A DNA stretch of 15,695 nucleotides from an uncultured Eubacteriales bacterium (GTDB taxonomy: Bacteria > Bacillota_A > Clostridia > Oscillospirales > Oscillospiraceae): assembly GCA_949739085.1 (NCBI GenBank), contig CATIYU010000243.1:1-15695 (forward strand). The letters are read 5' to 3'. Positions within the stretch are counted from its first letter, which is position 1, and the number at the start of each line of letters is the position of its first letter. Positions 1-7,436 of this stretch are shown piece by piece. A program made the translations under genes and the position numbers. Below the pieces are notes generated by a model that made no database searches, was not told the DNA's origin, and saw nothing but the letters and a program-made list of their open reading frames with translations.

Positions 1-1597
1 CCGCTCGCACAGAGATCTCCGCAATACCGGCGTCAGTGGAGGCAAGCGCGGTCCATGTGTCCGCGAGAGGGACCAGCGCGTCAATGAGGGTCTTGTCCCC
101 CACGGTCGCTCCGCAGCCGAAGGACCGCTCGCCGGTCGTTTGAATCCCCTGGACTGCCGCCTGCAGCATTTGTGCCAGATCCTGTTTGTGGAGCGTCTGC
201 TTCCCCGCTGCCGCCTTTCCCGCCGCGCGGAAGGCGGAGCCCCAGATGGGGCCGGAGGCCCCGCCGCAGTGCTCCATGATAATCAGGGAAATGCGGCTTA
301 AAAAGCCGCCAATATCCTGTGCACTGCCGGAGAGATCGGCCCACTGCTCCTTAAGGCAGCGAAAGCCCTTGGCTATGCTTGTGCCAAAATCCCCGTCGCC
401 GGCGTGGGAGTCCAGCTCGCAGAAGGGAACTTCATTGCGGATGATGCACTCGCTCATGGCGTCAACAAGATAGATGATGTTTTGCAGGCTCAAACACTCC
501 CCGGAGATTTTGGACCAGGCGATGTCTGTCTCAATTTTGTAACTTGGTGAGACGTTTTTGCGCTCCACAGGCGCGGGTTCAAAATATGCCGCCGCTGTGG
601 GCTGGCCGTTTATGTTCAAAGCCGCCGCATTGCAGTCCGCGTAGAGCAGGGACTCCAGCTCGTCATCCAGGCGGAGCAGGGAGATGGAGGCGCCCTGCAT
701 ATCGATGCTTGTCATGTAATTGCCCACCAGGGAGAAGCGCACCTGCAAACCGCGCTTGTCCAGCTCGCGGCGGACTGCGGCGTTCAGGACATAGAGCTCC
801 TGCTCCGGCGTACCGCCCAGGCCGTTGACCAGCAGTGCAGCTGCCTCCCCCCGGCGGATAGACAGCTCAGCGGTCAACACAGCTACTGTGCGGGCCGCCA
901 GTTCATCGGCGGTACAGACCTTTTCGCGGCAGATACCGGGTTCGCCGTGGATGCCGACGCCGTACTCCATCTCATCGCTTGCTATGGAGAAGGTGGGCGT
1001 CCCTTTTGCGGGAACCGTGCAGGAGGTAAAGGCAAACCCCAGGGATTTTACGCTGCGAATGGTCTTTTCGGCGACGGCCTTCACCTGTGCCAGGGAATCG
1101 CCGCGGGCGGCGGCGGCTCCGGCGATTTTATGAACAAAGACGGTGCCGGCAACCCCGCGCCGGCCAACGGTGTATAGACTGTCCTGAACCGCGATGTCAT
1201 CGTCCACGATGACATAGTCCACCAGAATACCGTCATCCTGCGCAAGATACGCGGCGTTTTTGAAGTTCATAACGTCGCCGGAGTAATTTTTGATAATGAG
1301 CAGAACGCCTTTTGGCGTAGCGGCCTTGCAAATTGCTTGGTACACCTGAATTTGGGAGGGGGAGGCGAACATCTCGCCGCAGACGGCTGCGTCCAGCAGT
1401 CCCGGACCGACAAAGCCGGCGTGTGCAGGCTCGTGTCCGCTTCCACCGCCGCTGATGAGACACACTTTGTTTACAGCGGGATGCTTCCGCGAGATAATCT
1501 GATACTTCGGATCCCATGACAGGCTGGGATTTGCCAAAACAAGGCCATGGCACAGCTCCGAAACAACATGTGCGGGATGATTGATTATTTTTTTCAT
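1..1597 (-). CDS. Fused DhaK-DhaL kinase, dihydroxyacetone/tetrulose kinase family (copy 1, 3' end outside window)
   Basis: ATP-dependent kinase of short ketoses; the family phosphorylates dihydroxyacetone or tetruloses such as erythrulose in the cytoplasm. 532 codons are visible without a stop. By comparison with the second copy at 12271, about 50 C-terminal residues lie beyond the left edge. The DhaK half has GGGSGHEP at residues 50-57 and the covalent substrate-binding histidine in GIHGEPG (H217). The DhaL half starts near residue 365, carries the Mg-ATP aspartates D396, D401 and D403, the GGASGPIWG loop (445-453) and GDKTLIDAL (500-508). The usual His after the third Asp is Phe (GDGDFG). 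Start ATG at 1597 is preceded by AGGAGG five bases away. It is transcribed divergently from the importer operon from its own strong promoter. Family assignment is firm; substrate (DHA, D- or L-erythrulose) is not readable from sequence. Confidence 0.93.
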   Translation of the reverse strand, partial: MKKIINHPAHVVSELCHGLVLANPSLSWDPKYQIISRKHPAVNKVCLISGGGSGHEPAHAGFVGPGLLDAAVCGEMFASPSQIQVYQAICKAATPKGVLLIIKNYSGDVMNFKNAAYLAQDDGILVDYVIVDDDIAVQDSLYTVGRRGVAGTVFVHKIAGAAAARGDSLAQVKAVAEKTIRSVKSLGFAFTSCTVPAKGTPTFSIASDEMEYGVGIHGEPGICREKVCTADELAARTVAVLTAELSIRRGEAAALLVNGLGGTPEQELYVLNAAVRRELDKRGLQVRFSLVGNYMTSIDMQGASISLLRLDDELESLLYADCNAAALNINGQPTAAAYFEPAPVERKNVSPSYKIETDIAWSKISGECLSLQNIIYLVDAMSECIIRNEVPFCELDSHAGDGDFGTSIAKGFRCLKEQWADLSGSAQDIGGFLSRISLIIMEHCGGASGPIWGSAFRAAGKAAAGKQTLHKQDLAQMLQAAVQGIQTTGERSFGCGATVGDKTLIDALVPLADTWTALASTDAGIAEISVRA

Positions 1598-1643
1598 AGC
1601 AGCCTCCTAAAAGCTTACGGGTGCGGGATGGTGATATCGCTCC

Positions 1644-1655
1644 GCTTCATGAAGC
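1644..1655. promoter_or_regulatory. 12-bp perfect palindrome at the transcription start, candidate operator
   Basis: GCTTCATGAAGC is a perfect 12-bp palindrome directly abutting the -10 box of the minus-strand promoter and covering its predicted +1. Such a position suits a repressor that blocks open-complex formation. The cognate protein is unknown; the regulator encoded at 10533 is one candidate. Confidence 0.45.
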
Positions 1656-1684
1656 ATCATAGGCGGTTTTTCTCGATTCGTCAA
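1656..1684 (-). promoter_or_regulatory. Sigma-A promoter for the minus-strand DhaK-DhaL gene
   Basis: On the minus strand TTGACG (1684-1679) and TATGAT (1661-1656) are separated by exactly 17 bases, each 5 of 6 matches to the housekeeping consensus. The predicted start of transcription is near 1649, giving a leader of about 50 bases before the ATG at 1597. Confidence 0.8.
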
Positions 1685-1698
1685 GTGATGATTTATAT

Positions 1699-1722
1699 TT
1701 TTCGAAAATTTCCCGGAAATTT
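1699..1722. promoter_or_regulatory. Overlapping palindromes, candidate activator or repressor site
   Basis: AAATTTCC-C-GGAAATTT (1706-1722) is a perfect 17-bp odd palindrome, overlapped on its left by the palindrome TTTTCGAAAA (1699-1708). The centre (1714) lies about 65 bases upstream of the predicted start of the minus-strand gene, a spacing typical of activators. It is AT-rich, so chance is possible, but a 17-bp perfect match is unlikely. Confidence 0.5.
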
Positions 1723-1776
1723 GTATCACATTGAATCTATAAAGAGACACAACGGGGCGGATGGCACGAAAAAATA

Positions 1777-1820
1777 GACAAAATCAGATATATTAAATCA
1801 TGCGTTTTGACAAAAATGTC
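1777..1820. promoter_or_regulatory. GACAAAA direct repeats and GACA-N4-TGTC inverted repeat, candidate regulatory sites
   Basis: GACAAAA occurs at 1777 and again at 1809, 32 bases apart, or about three helical turns. The second copy is part of the inverted repeat GACA-AAAA-TGTC (1809-1820). TTGACA at 1807-1812 is a perfect -35 hexamer, but the nearest -10-like match (TATTCT, 1832-1837) is 19 bases away, so it is a weaker promoter than the one just downstream. Confidence 0.3.
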
Positions 1821-1839
1821 TAAAAAGCAATTATTCTGC

Positions 1840-1868
1840 TTGCAAATATGAAAAAACCATGCTATCCT
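1840..1868 (+). promoter_or_regulatory. Likely promoter of the importer operon (extended -10)
   Basis: TTGCAA (1840-1845) and TATCCT (1863-1868) are 17 bases apart, each 4 of 6 to consensus, with a TG motif (1860-1861) one base before the -10. The same layout, TTGCAA-17-TG-extended -10, recurs before the regulator gene at 10440. The predicted start is near 1875, about 65 bases before the first gene. Confidence 0.5.
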
Positions 1869-1875
1869 TGTCTCA

Positions 1876-1885
1876 CTCAATTGAG
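1876..1885. promoter_or_regulatory. Palindrome CTCAATTGAG at the predicted +1, candidate operator
   Basis: A perfect 10-bp palindrome sits at the predicted transcription start of the plus-strand operon, mirroring the palindrome at the start of the divergent gene although the two sequences differ. Short palindromes occur by chance, so this is position-based support only. Confidence 0.3.
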
Positions 1886-1938
1886 AATTCAGAAGTCGGC
1901 CAGTTGAAACTAATTATCACAAGGGGAGAAGCGATTTT

Positions 1939-2463
1939 ATGACAAAGCAGGAATTGGAGTTCAACAAAAAAGACATGTATACCTATGCGGAGGTCCGTGA
2001 AATGATAGAGAGCGCGATGATGGATCGCGCCCGGTATCTTGGCTACTTCTACAAGGTTATGCCGAGGGACCTCTTCGATGAGTACGCCAAAAAGGCGCTG
2101 TTCGCCTATGGAGAGGGCAAGGCGCAGAACAAGTTCTTCGAGGGCCGCGAGAAAGGCGATATCAGCGCCATGGTAGATTTCCTGGTCTCCACCAACGGCG
2201 TGAGCGCGACTCCGTCGGTCGGCATCTACTGCGTGGAGAAGGACGCAGAAAAAGCCATCCTGAACATGGACGGCAAATGCGCGCTGGTCCAGGGGTGGGA
2301 GGCCATGGGGCTCCGCCCGGAGGAGGTGGACTACCTCTGCCTGATTGCCAGCTACGGCGACTTTGGACACTGCCACGCGCTTGGCCTAGAGGGGGAGTGG
2401 CTGAAGACCAGCACAAAGCCCGGCTGCGACAACTGCGTCTTTAAGGTCTGCCGGGAGAAGTAG
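1939..2463 (+). CDS. L-2-amino-thiazoline-4-carboxylic acid hydrolase-like protein
   Basis: A 174-residue soluble protein with no signal peptide or membrane segment. The C-terminal half has the pattern I associate with the ATC-hydrolase family: a KC (113-114), a LC (133-134) in a helix-turn after PEEVDY, an aspartate at 141, and a closing GCDNCVF (162-168). Seven cysteines (98, 114, 134, 145, 163, 166, 171) are unusual for its size and hint at metal or thiol chemistry. The founding family member opens the thiazoline ring of ATC, and an M20-type amidase then releases cysteine. An M20 gene lies in this same operon at 8224. Members in anaerobes are numerous and mostly uncharacterised, so the ATC substrate should not be assumed. 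Ribosome site AGGGGAG supports this ATG. First gene of the operon. Confidence 0.6.
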   Translation: MTKQELEFNKKDMYTYAEVREMIESAMMDRARYLGYFYKVMPRDLFDEYAKKALFAYGEGKAQNKFFEGREKGDISAMVDFLVSTNGVSATPSVGIYCVEKDAEKAILNMDGKCALVQGWEAMGLRPEEVDYLCLIASYGDFGHCHALGLEGEWLKTSTKPGCDNCVFKVCREK

Positions 2464-2546
2464 CCGCCTCTCCGGCGGATGGGACCCGGACTTCCGGCCA
2501 TGGCGGGAAAGAGCAACGGCTATGCCCGTGCTTATAAAAATGAAAG

Positions 2547-2552
2547 AGGAGG
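2547..2552 (+). promoter_or_regulatory. AGGAGG ribosome binding site fixing the lipoprotein start
   Basis: A perfect AGGAGG lies eight bases before the ATG at 2561. An upstream in-frame ATG at 2522 would add 13 residues before the signal peptide and has no comparable site, so 2561 is the start. Confidence 0.8.
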
Positions 2553-2560
2553 AATTTCAG

Positions 2561-3736
2561 ATGAAAAAACTATGTGCGGCGCTTCTGTCACTGACCATGC
2601 TGTTTTCTCTTGCAGCGTGCGGACAGTCTGGAGGGGGAGACCAGGGAAACCAGGGGGATGTAACTTACACAGACGTTGACCACACGGCCTCTACGACAAT
2701 CGACGAGACCTCCACCAATTTTGTGGAGGATGAGAACGCGGAGCTGGCGGATATCGACATTTGTATCGTCACCGCCTCCGCCATTGGCGGCAACCCCATG
2801 CACGACGGCGTCATGCAGGATATCCAGAACCGCTTTGCGGATGACCCCGGCGTGAAGATTACCATTCTGGAGTCCCAGCAGACCTCCGACTGGGAGCCGA
2901 ACCTTCTGGCGGCCGCTACCGGCGGGCATGATCTGGTGATGGGCTTTACCGCCCAGATGAAGGATACGATGATCAAGGTTGCCGAGCAGTATCCCGATCA
3001 GAAGTTCCTCTCCATTGACAACTCCATCGTCGGCATGGAAAACGTGGTGTCAGCCGCAGGCAACTGCAATGAGGGCTGCTTTATCGCCGGTGTGTTCAGC
3101 GCACTGCTGACAACCCGCACGGAGATCCCCAATATCAACCCGGAGAAGAAGGTGGGTTATGTGGGCGGCAAGGACACCCCCTTCGCGCTGGACGGCTATC
3201 TTGGATTTGTGCAGGGTGTGGCCGCAGTGGACCCGGAAATTGAGGTCGTTACCATCTACGGCGACAGCTTTACCGATCCCATGGGCATGAAGGAGTGGGT
3301 CCTGTCCGCGATTGAGAGCGGCTGCGACATCACCTACGCGATGGGCGGCGCGGCCGTCTACGGCGCCATCGAGGCGTGCGAGGAGGGCAATGCCTACCTC
3401 TTCGGCCACGACGGCGATTATGATGAGGCCGGCGCGGGCGTTGTCTGCACATCCTTTGTCCGCAATCTGACGGCCCCTGTCATGCAGGTGATCTACGATG
3501 TGCGCAGCGGCAGCTGGGACGGCGACTCGGTGTATCTGTGCACCTTCTCCAACGGCGGCATGGGCCTGACGGATTTCTCCGTCTGGAAGGAAGCCATCGG
3601 GGAGGATCTCTTCCCCCAGGATATTGTTGACGAGCTGAAGGGCTACATGGAGGACGTATCCGACGGCACCATCATCGTGGATGAGTATCCCGACTTCCGC
3701 CCCTATGACCGCAGCACCTACTCGATCCACACCTGA
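2561..3736 (+). CDS. BMP-family ABC importer solute-binding lipoprotein
   Basis: Extracytoplasmic ligand-binding protein of a nucleoside-type (BmpA/PnrA/NupN) ABC importer, 391 residues. It has a lipoprotein signal with lipobox LAAC, the lipidated cysteine being C20, then an acidic, Gly/Ser-rich tether before the binding fold begins near residue 64. Family hallmarks are the hinge segment YVGGKDTPFALDGYLGFVQG, the YGDSFTDPMGMKE segment and the GHDGDYD segment. Family members usually carry an N-terminal DKSFN-like purine-contact motif; here the aligned stretch reads NPMHDG, lacking the stacking Phe, so the ligand may not be a normal nucleoside. ATPase and both permeases follow directly. A long hairpin separates this gene from them, which suits higher expression of the binding protein. 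Family certain; ligand unknown. Confidence 0.92.
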   Translation: MKKLCAALLSLTMLFSLAACGQSGGGDQGNQGDVTYTDVDHTASTTIDETSTNFVEDENAELADIDICIVTASAIGGNPMHDGVMQDIQNRFADDPGVKITILESQQTSDWEPNLLAAATGGHDLVMGFTAQMKDTMIKVAEQYPDQKFLSIDNSIVGMENVVSAAGNCNEGCFIAGVFSALLTTRTEIPNINPEKKVGYVGGKDTPFALDGYLGFVQGVAAVDPEIEVVTIYGDSFTDPMGMKEWVLSAIESGCDITYAMGGAAVYGAIEACEEGNAYLFGHDGDYDEAGAGVVCTSFVRNLTAPVMQVIYDVRSGSWDGDSVYLCTFSNGGMGLTDFSVWKEAIGEDLFPQDIVDELKGYMEDVSDGTIIVDEYPDFRPYDRSTYSIHT

Positions 3737-3753
3737 TACCCGGACAATCCGGA

Positions 3754-3793
3754 TTTTCCGAAACAGAGTGCGCAGGCACTCTGTTTCGGAAAA
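3754..3793 (+). repeat. Perfect 18-bp stem, 4-base loop hairpin between binding protein and ATPase
   Basis: TTTTCCGAAACAGAGTGC, loop GCAG, then its exact reverse complement. The 3' arm ends in AAAA and no T-run follows on either strand, so this is not a standard intrinsic terminator. A stable intercistronic stem here would protect the 3' end of the binding-protein message or cause partial termination, as known for other binding-protein-dependent transporters. A smaller CCGGA-CAA-TCCGG stem (3740-3752) precedes it. Confidence 0.85.
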
Positions 3794-3820
3794 GAGCCCG
3801 CCGGGGCAGAAAGGGGTACT

Positions 3821-5344
3821 ATGGAAAAGATTGTAGAAATGCACAATATCATGAAGCGCTTCAAGCATGTCCAGGCGGTCAACGACGGCTTTTTCGATCT
3901 GGAGCGGGGAGAGGTCCACTCCCTCATTGGGGAAAACGGCGCGGGCAAGTCCACAATGATGAAGATGCTCTACGGCCTGTATGAGAGGGACGGAGGCGTT
4001 ATCCGGGTCAACGGGAGGGATGTGCCCGAGGGCTACAATACCTTCCACGCGATTGATCTGGAGATTGGCATGGTCCATCAGGAGTTCATGCTGACAAAGG
4101 AGATGACCGTCCTGGAGAATATCATCATCGGCGCCGAACCGGTGAAGAGAAAAATTTTGATCGATATGGAGAAGGCGCGGGAGCGGATCGGCCACTATAT
4201 CGAGAACTACAACATGAGCGTGCAGCTCGATAAAAAGGTGGCGAACATCTCTGTGGGCGAGGCCCAGCGGGTGGAGATCATCAAAACCCTGTACCGCGGC
4301 GCAAGCATTCTGATTCTGGACGAGCCGACGGCTGTCTTGACACCGCAGGAGAGCGGCAAGCTCTTTGAGATCATCGAGATGCTCAAGGCGGACGGAAAAT
4401 CCGTTGTCTTTATTTCCCACAAGCTCAAGGAGGTCATGCGGATCAGCGACCGCATTACCGTGATGAGAAACGGCAAATATATTCATACGGTGGAAAAGAA
4501 GGAGACATCTGTCCCGGAGCTGGCCAGGATGATGGTCGGCAGGGAGGTGTTCTGCGATATGAAGCACAGCTCCAGCCGGACAGACGAGGTCCTTTTGAAG
4601 GTGGAGCGGCTGGTGGCGCCCGCAGACCGCGAGCTGTCCAAGCTGAAGGGGATTTCCTTTGAGGTCCACGCCGGGGAGATCCTGGGAATCGCGGGAGTGG
4701 ACGGCAACGGCCAGGCGGAGCTCGGCAATATCCTGGCGGGGTTCGCAAAGCCGGACGGAGGACGCGTGATCATCGACGGTGTGGACGTGACGGGCAGGCA
4801 CGCGGGCGCGGTCCGCAGAGCGGGGCTCACACATGTCCCGGAGGACCGCAATGTGCGCGGCCTGAACAAGGCGCTGGATATCAAGGACAACCTGATCGCC
4901 TGTGAGATCGGCCAGAAGCCCTACTCCCGCATGGGCATTATTGACCGTCAGGCGGTCAGGGCCTGCGGGGAGCAGCGCATTGCGAAGTACGACATCCGCC
5001 CGGCCAAGGGCGAGGCGATGGTTGCCTCGCTCTCCGGCGGCAACGCCCAGAAGGTCATCGTCGCCCGGGAGCTGGATTTGGGCGGGAAGGTCCTGCTGGC
5101 CAACCAGCCCACGCGGGGCGTTGACATTGGCTCGATTGAGTCCATCCGGACGCTGATCGGTCAGGCGACCGATGCGGGCAAGGCGGTGCTGCTGATTAGC
5201 GCGGACCTCGACGAGATTCTCTCCCTGGCGGACCGGATCATCGTGATGTATGAGGGGCGCATTACCGGTGAGGTGATCAACGACGGGAATGTGGACGAAA
5301 TGGAGCTGGGACTGATGATGACAGGTGGGAAAAAAGATGACTGA
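3821..5344 (+). CDS. BMP-type ABC importer ATPase with two nucleotide-binding domains
   Basis: Cytoplasmic energy-coupling subunit, 507 residues, of the NupO/YufO type in which two ATPase domains are fused. Domain 1: Walker A GENGAGKST (37-45), Q-loop Q87, signature NISVGEAQ (142-149), Walker B ILILDEPT (163-170) and switch H200. Domain 2 is degenerate as usual for this family: the Walker A position reads GVDGNGQAEL with no GK[ST] (from 292), signature SLSGGNAQ (403-410), and Walker B LLANQPT (425-431) has Gln in place of the catalytic Glu. Only one of the two composite sites should hydrolyse ATP. The stop codon overlaps the start of the first permease by eight bases. Confidence 0.95.
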   Translation: MEKIVEMHNIMKRFKHVQAVNDGFFDLERGEVHSLIGENGAGKSTMMKMLYGLYERDGGVIRVNGRDVPEGYNTFHAIDLEIGMVHQEFMLTKEMTVLENIIIGAEPVKRKILIDMEKARERIGHYIENYNMSVQLDKKVANISVGEAQRVEIIKTLYRGASILILDEPTAVLTPQESGKLFEIIEMLKADGKSVVFISHKLKEVMRISDRITVMRNGKYIHTVEKKETSVPELARMMVGREVFCDMKHSSSRTDEVLLKVERLVAPADRELSKLKGISFEVHAGEILGIAGVDGNGQAELGNILAGFAKPDGGRVIIDGVDVTGRHAGAVRRAGLTHVPEDRNVRGLNKALDIKDNLIACEIGQKPYSRMGIIDRQAVRACGEQRIAKYDIRPAKGEAMVASLSGGNAQKVIVARELDLGGKVLLANQPTRGVDIGSIESIRTLIGQATDAGKAVLLISADLDEILSLADRIIVMYEGRITGEVINDGNVDEMELGLMMTGGKKDD

Positions 5345-6455
5345 GAAAAATACGCTGAGAAACCGCCTGCTGCGCTCGGAGGAGAGCAGGCAGAGCGTCA
5401 TCAAATATCTGTTCGCGATTGTCCTCTCCTTTGTGATTGCCGGCGTTATCGCCGCCCTGTTCGGCTATAACCCGCTGCTGATGTTCGTGAACATTTTCAA
5501 GGGCGGATGGGCCGGCCGGCTGAATTTCGGCACGACGCTGGAAAAGCTGACCACCACGCTCCTGCTGGCTACGGCCTTTAACATCTGCACCAAGGTGAAC
5601 TATTTCAACCTCGGCCTGGAGGGCTCCATGTATCTGGGGGCGCTGGCGTATGCCGTCATCGGCTACCAGTTTCCGGGACTGCCCGGCTATCTCTATGTGC
5701 CGCTGTGCATGACCGCCGCGATGCTGATAGGGGCCCTCTGGGGGGCGATTCCCGCGATCCTCAAGATCCGCTGGAATGTCAATGAAATCTGTGTCAACCT
5801 GCTGATGAACTATGTGACGATCAACTTCTGTACCTACGCGATTTACTATGTCTGGAGCGCGAAGACCGCCATCCCGCAGACGCCGAAGCTCTGCGACCAG
5901 TGCCTGATCCCCAAGATTCTGCTCCCCTCCCGCGCCAACGTGGGCCTGTTTATTGCCATCGGTGTTTTTGCGGCGGCGGCGTTCATCATCTACCGCACAT
6001 CCGCCGGTTACCGCATGAAGACGGTTGGCCAGAACAGCGGCTTTGCGGAGTATATCGGCATCCACCATATCCGCACCATCCTCGTGACAGCGTGTATCTC
6101 CGGCGCCATTGCGGGGCTGGCGGGGGCTCTGGAGGTGGGGGGCCTGTACGGCCGCTTTGTGGACGAGTTTGCGGCCGGGGCCTCCTTCAACGGCCTGCTG
6201 GCCTCCCGCCTGGTGGGCAACAACCTGCTCCTGCTTCCGCTCTCCTCCTTCGCACTGTCTACCTTACAGGCAGGCGCCTTCGGTGTGGAGCGCACCATGG
6301 GTATTCCCCGGGCGTTTATTGACTGCTTTGTCGCGATTATCATTATGGCGGTTACGATGGAGGATCTGTGGGCGGTCTGCGGCCGGGGGGCGGCGCGGCT
6401 GAAAAGGCGCTTTTCGCGCAGTGGGAAAACGACAGGGGAGGTGGCGCAGCGATGA
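5337..6455 (+). CDS. BMP-type ABC importer permease 1
   Basis: Integral membrane subunit, 372 residues, of the BPD_transp_2 (RbsC/NupP-like) permease family. A basic N-terminus is followed by several hydrophobic helices. The family motif equivalent to FNIGxEG appears as FNLGLEG (90-96) and couples to the ATPase. The ATG at 5337 was chosen over a GTG at 5325 because AGGTGGGA lies just before it. It overlaps the ATPase gene by eight bases, and its stop overlaps the next start in an ATGA, which indicates translational coupling and a 1:1 heterodimer of permeases. Confidence 0.93.
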   Translation: MTEKNTLRNRLLRSEESRQSVIKYLFAIVLSFVIAGVIAALFGYNPLLMFVNIFKGGWAGRLNFGTTLEKLTTTLLLATAFNICTKVNYFNLGLEGSMYLGALAYAVIGYQFPGLPGYLYVPLCMTAAMLIGALWGAIPAILKIRWNVNEICVNLLMNYVTINFCTYAIYYVWSAKTAIPQTPKLCDQCLIPKILLPSRANVGLFIAIGVFAAAAFIIYRTSAGYRMKTVGQNSGFAEYIGIHHIRTILVTACISGAIAGLAGALEVGGLYGRFVDEFAAGASFNGLLASRLVGNNLLLLPLSSFALSTLQAGAFGVERTMGIPRAFIDCFVAIIIMAVTMEDLWAVCGRGAARLKRRFSRSGKTTGEVAQR

Positions 6456-7396
6456 GTGAAATTCTCTCGACAATCTTTACCTATCAGCTGGTTCACGCCG
6501 CGATCCGGTGCACGGTGCCCATTGTCTACGCGGCCCTGGCCTGCTCCATCTGCAAGCAGGCAAACGTGTTCAATATGTCTGTCGAGGGCGTGATGCTGTT
6601 TTCCTGCTTTTTCGCCGTGGCTATCAGCTACAAGACGGGGAGCTGGCTGCTGGCGGTGGTTGTCTGCATTCTGTTCGGCATGGCGGTGTCCGGCTTTATC
6701 GCCTTTGCGCACCTGAAGCTGAAATCCAACATTGTTGTACTGGCCATCGCGTTCAACATGCTGGCGGTGTCCGGCACCCGCTTCCTGATGCCGCTGGTGT
6801 TCAACGTGAAGGGGTCCTTTTACAGCAAGAAGGTCGTCTCCATTCCGCGCCTGACGATCTCCGCCTTTGACAGCAATCCTGTGCTCAAAAGCCTTCTGAG
6901 CGACTACTCCCTGTTTGAGCTGCTCTGCCCCTTCTTCATCTTTGGAATGTGGTTTATCATGTACAGGACGATTTGGGGCCTGCGGCTGCGCACGGTGGGG
7001 CTCAATGAGATGTGCGCGAGGACAGCCGGCATCACGCCGGAAAAGTTCAAGGTGCAGACCCTGCTGATTGCCGGAGCCCTCGGCGGGCTGGCGGGTGCGC
7101 ACATGTCCCTGGGCTATGTGACGATGTTTACGGAGAACATGGTGTCCGGTCGCGGCTACATGGGGATGGCGGCCATGCAGTTCGGGGCGGCCAACCCGGG
7201 ACTGGCGGCCATCGCGTGTGTCATCTTCGGGCTGTGTGACGCCCTCGGCGCACGGGTGCAGCAGGTCGGGATCCCCAGTCAGTTTGTGCTGATGCTGCCC
7301 TATATTGTAACCGTCCTGGTTCTGTCCATCGCTATGGCGTCCTATGCCCGCAAAGAGCGCAGGCGTCAGAGCGCGAAGGAGTATGTTGTTGAATAA
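6452..7396 (+). CDS. BMP-type ABC importer permease 2
   Basis: Second membrane subunit, 314 residues, same permease family as its neighbour but shorter (NupQ-like). It is hydrophobic almost throughout, with the motif FNMSVEG at residues 40-46 in place of the canonical FNIGxEG. The ATG at 6452 overlaps the previous stop (ATGA) and follows GGGGAGGTGG. A longer reading from 6368 would overlap permease 1 extensively and adds a non-membrane, low-complexity N-terminus, so it was rejected. Completes a four-gene importer. Confidence 0.92.
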   Translation: MSEILSTIFTYQLVHAAIRCTVPIVYAALACSICKQANVFNMSVEGVMLFSCFFAVAISYKTGSWLLAVVVCILFGMAVSGFIAFAHLKLKSNIVVLAIAFNMLAVSGTRFLMPLVFNVKGSFYSKKVVSIPRLTISAFDSNPVLKSLLSDYSLFELLCPFFIFGMWFIMYRTIWGLRLRTVGLNEMCARTAGITPEKFKVQTLLIAGALGGLAGAHMSLGYVTMFTENMVSGRGYMGMAAMQFGAANPGLAAIACVIFGLCDALGARVQQVGIPSQFVLMLPYIVTVLVLSIAMASYARKERRRQSAKEYVVE

Positions 7397-7436
7397 TGGC
7401 ACATGGATTTGATTTTATGGAAAAGGAGCTTTTACA

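Noticed and set aside
1699..1722. Catabolite-repression (cre) site
   Set aside because: The palindrome AAATTTCCCGGAAATTT lacks the central CG-flanked AAGCGCTT-like core of cre sites.
1869..1938. Possible riboswitch in the leader of the importer operon
   Set aside because: The predicted leader is only about 65 bases with a single short palindrome and no terminator or known aptamer core that I can identify.
2486..2497. CCGGA-CT-TCCGG and CCGCC-N5-GGCGG (2464-2478) small stems in the gap before the lipoprotein
   Set aside because: Stems are only five bp, one with a two-base loop, in GC-rich sequence and without a T-run; no support for a terminator or riboswitch.
3050..5404. 784-codon open frame on the minus strand opposite the binding protein, ATPase and permease
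   Set aside because: It spans three well-supported plus-strand genes, has His/Arg/Asp-rich shadow composition and no domain; it is an antisense shadow of GC-rich coding DNA.
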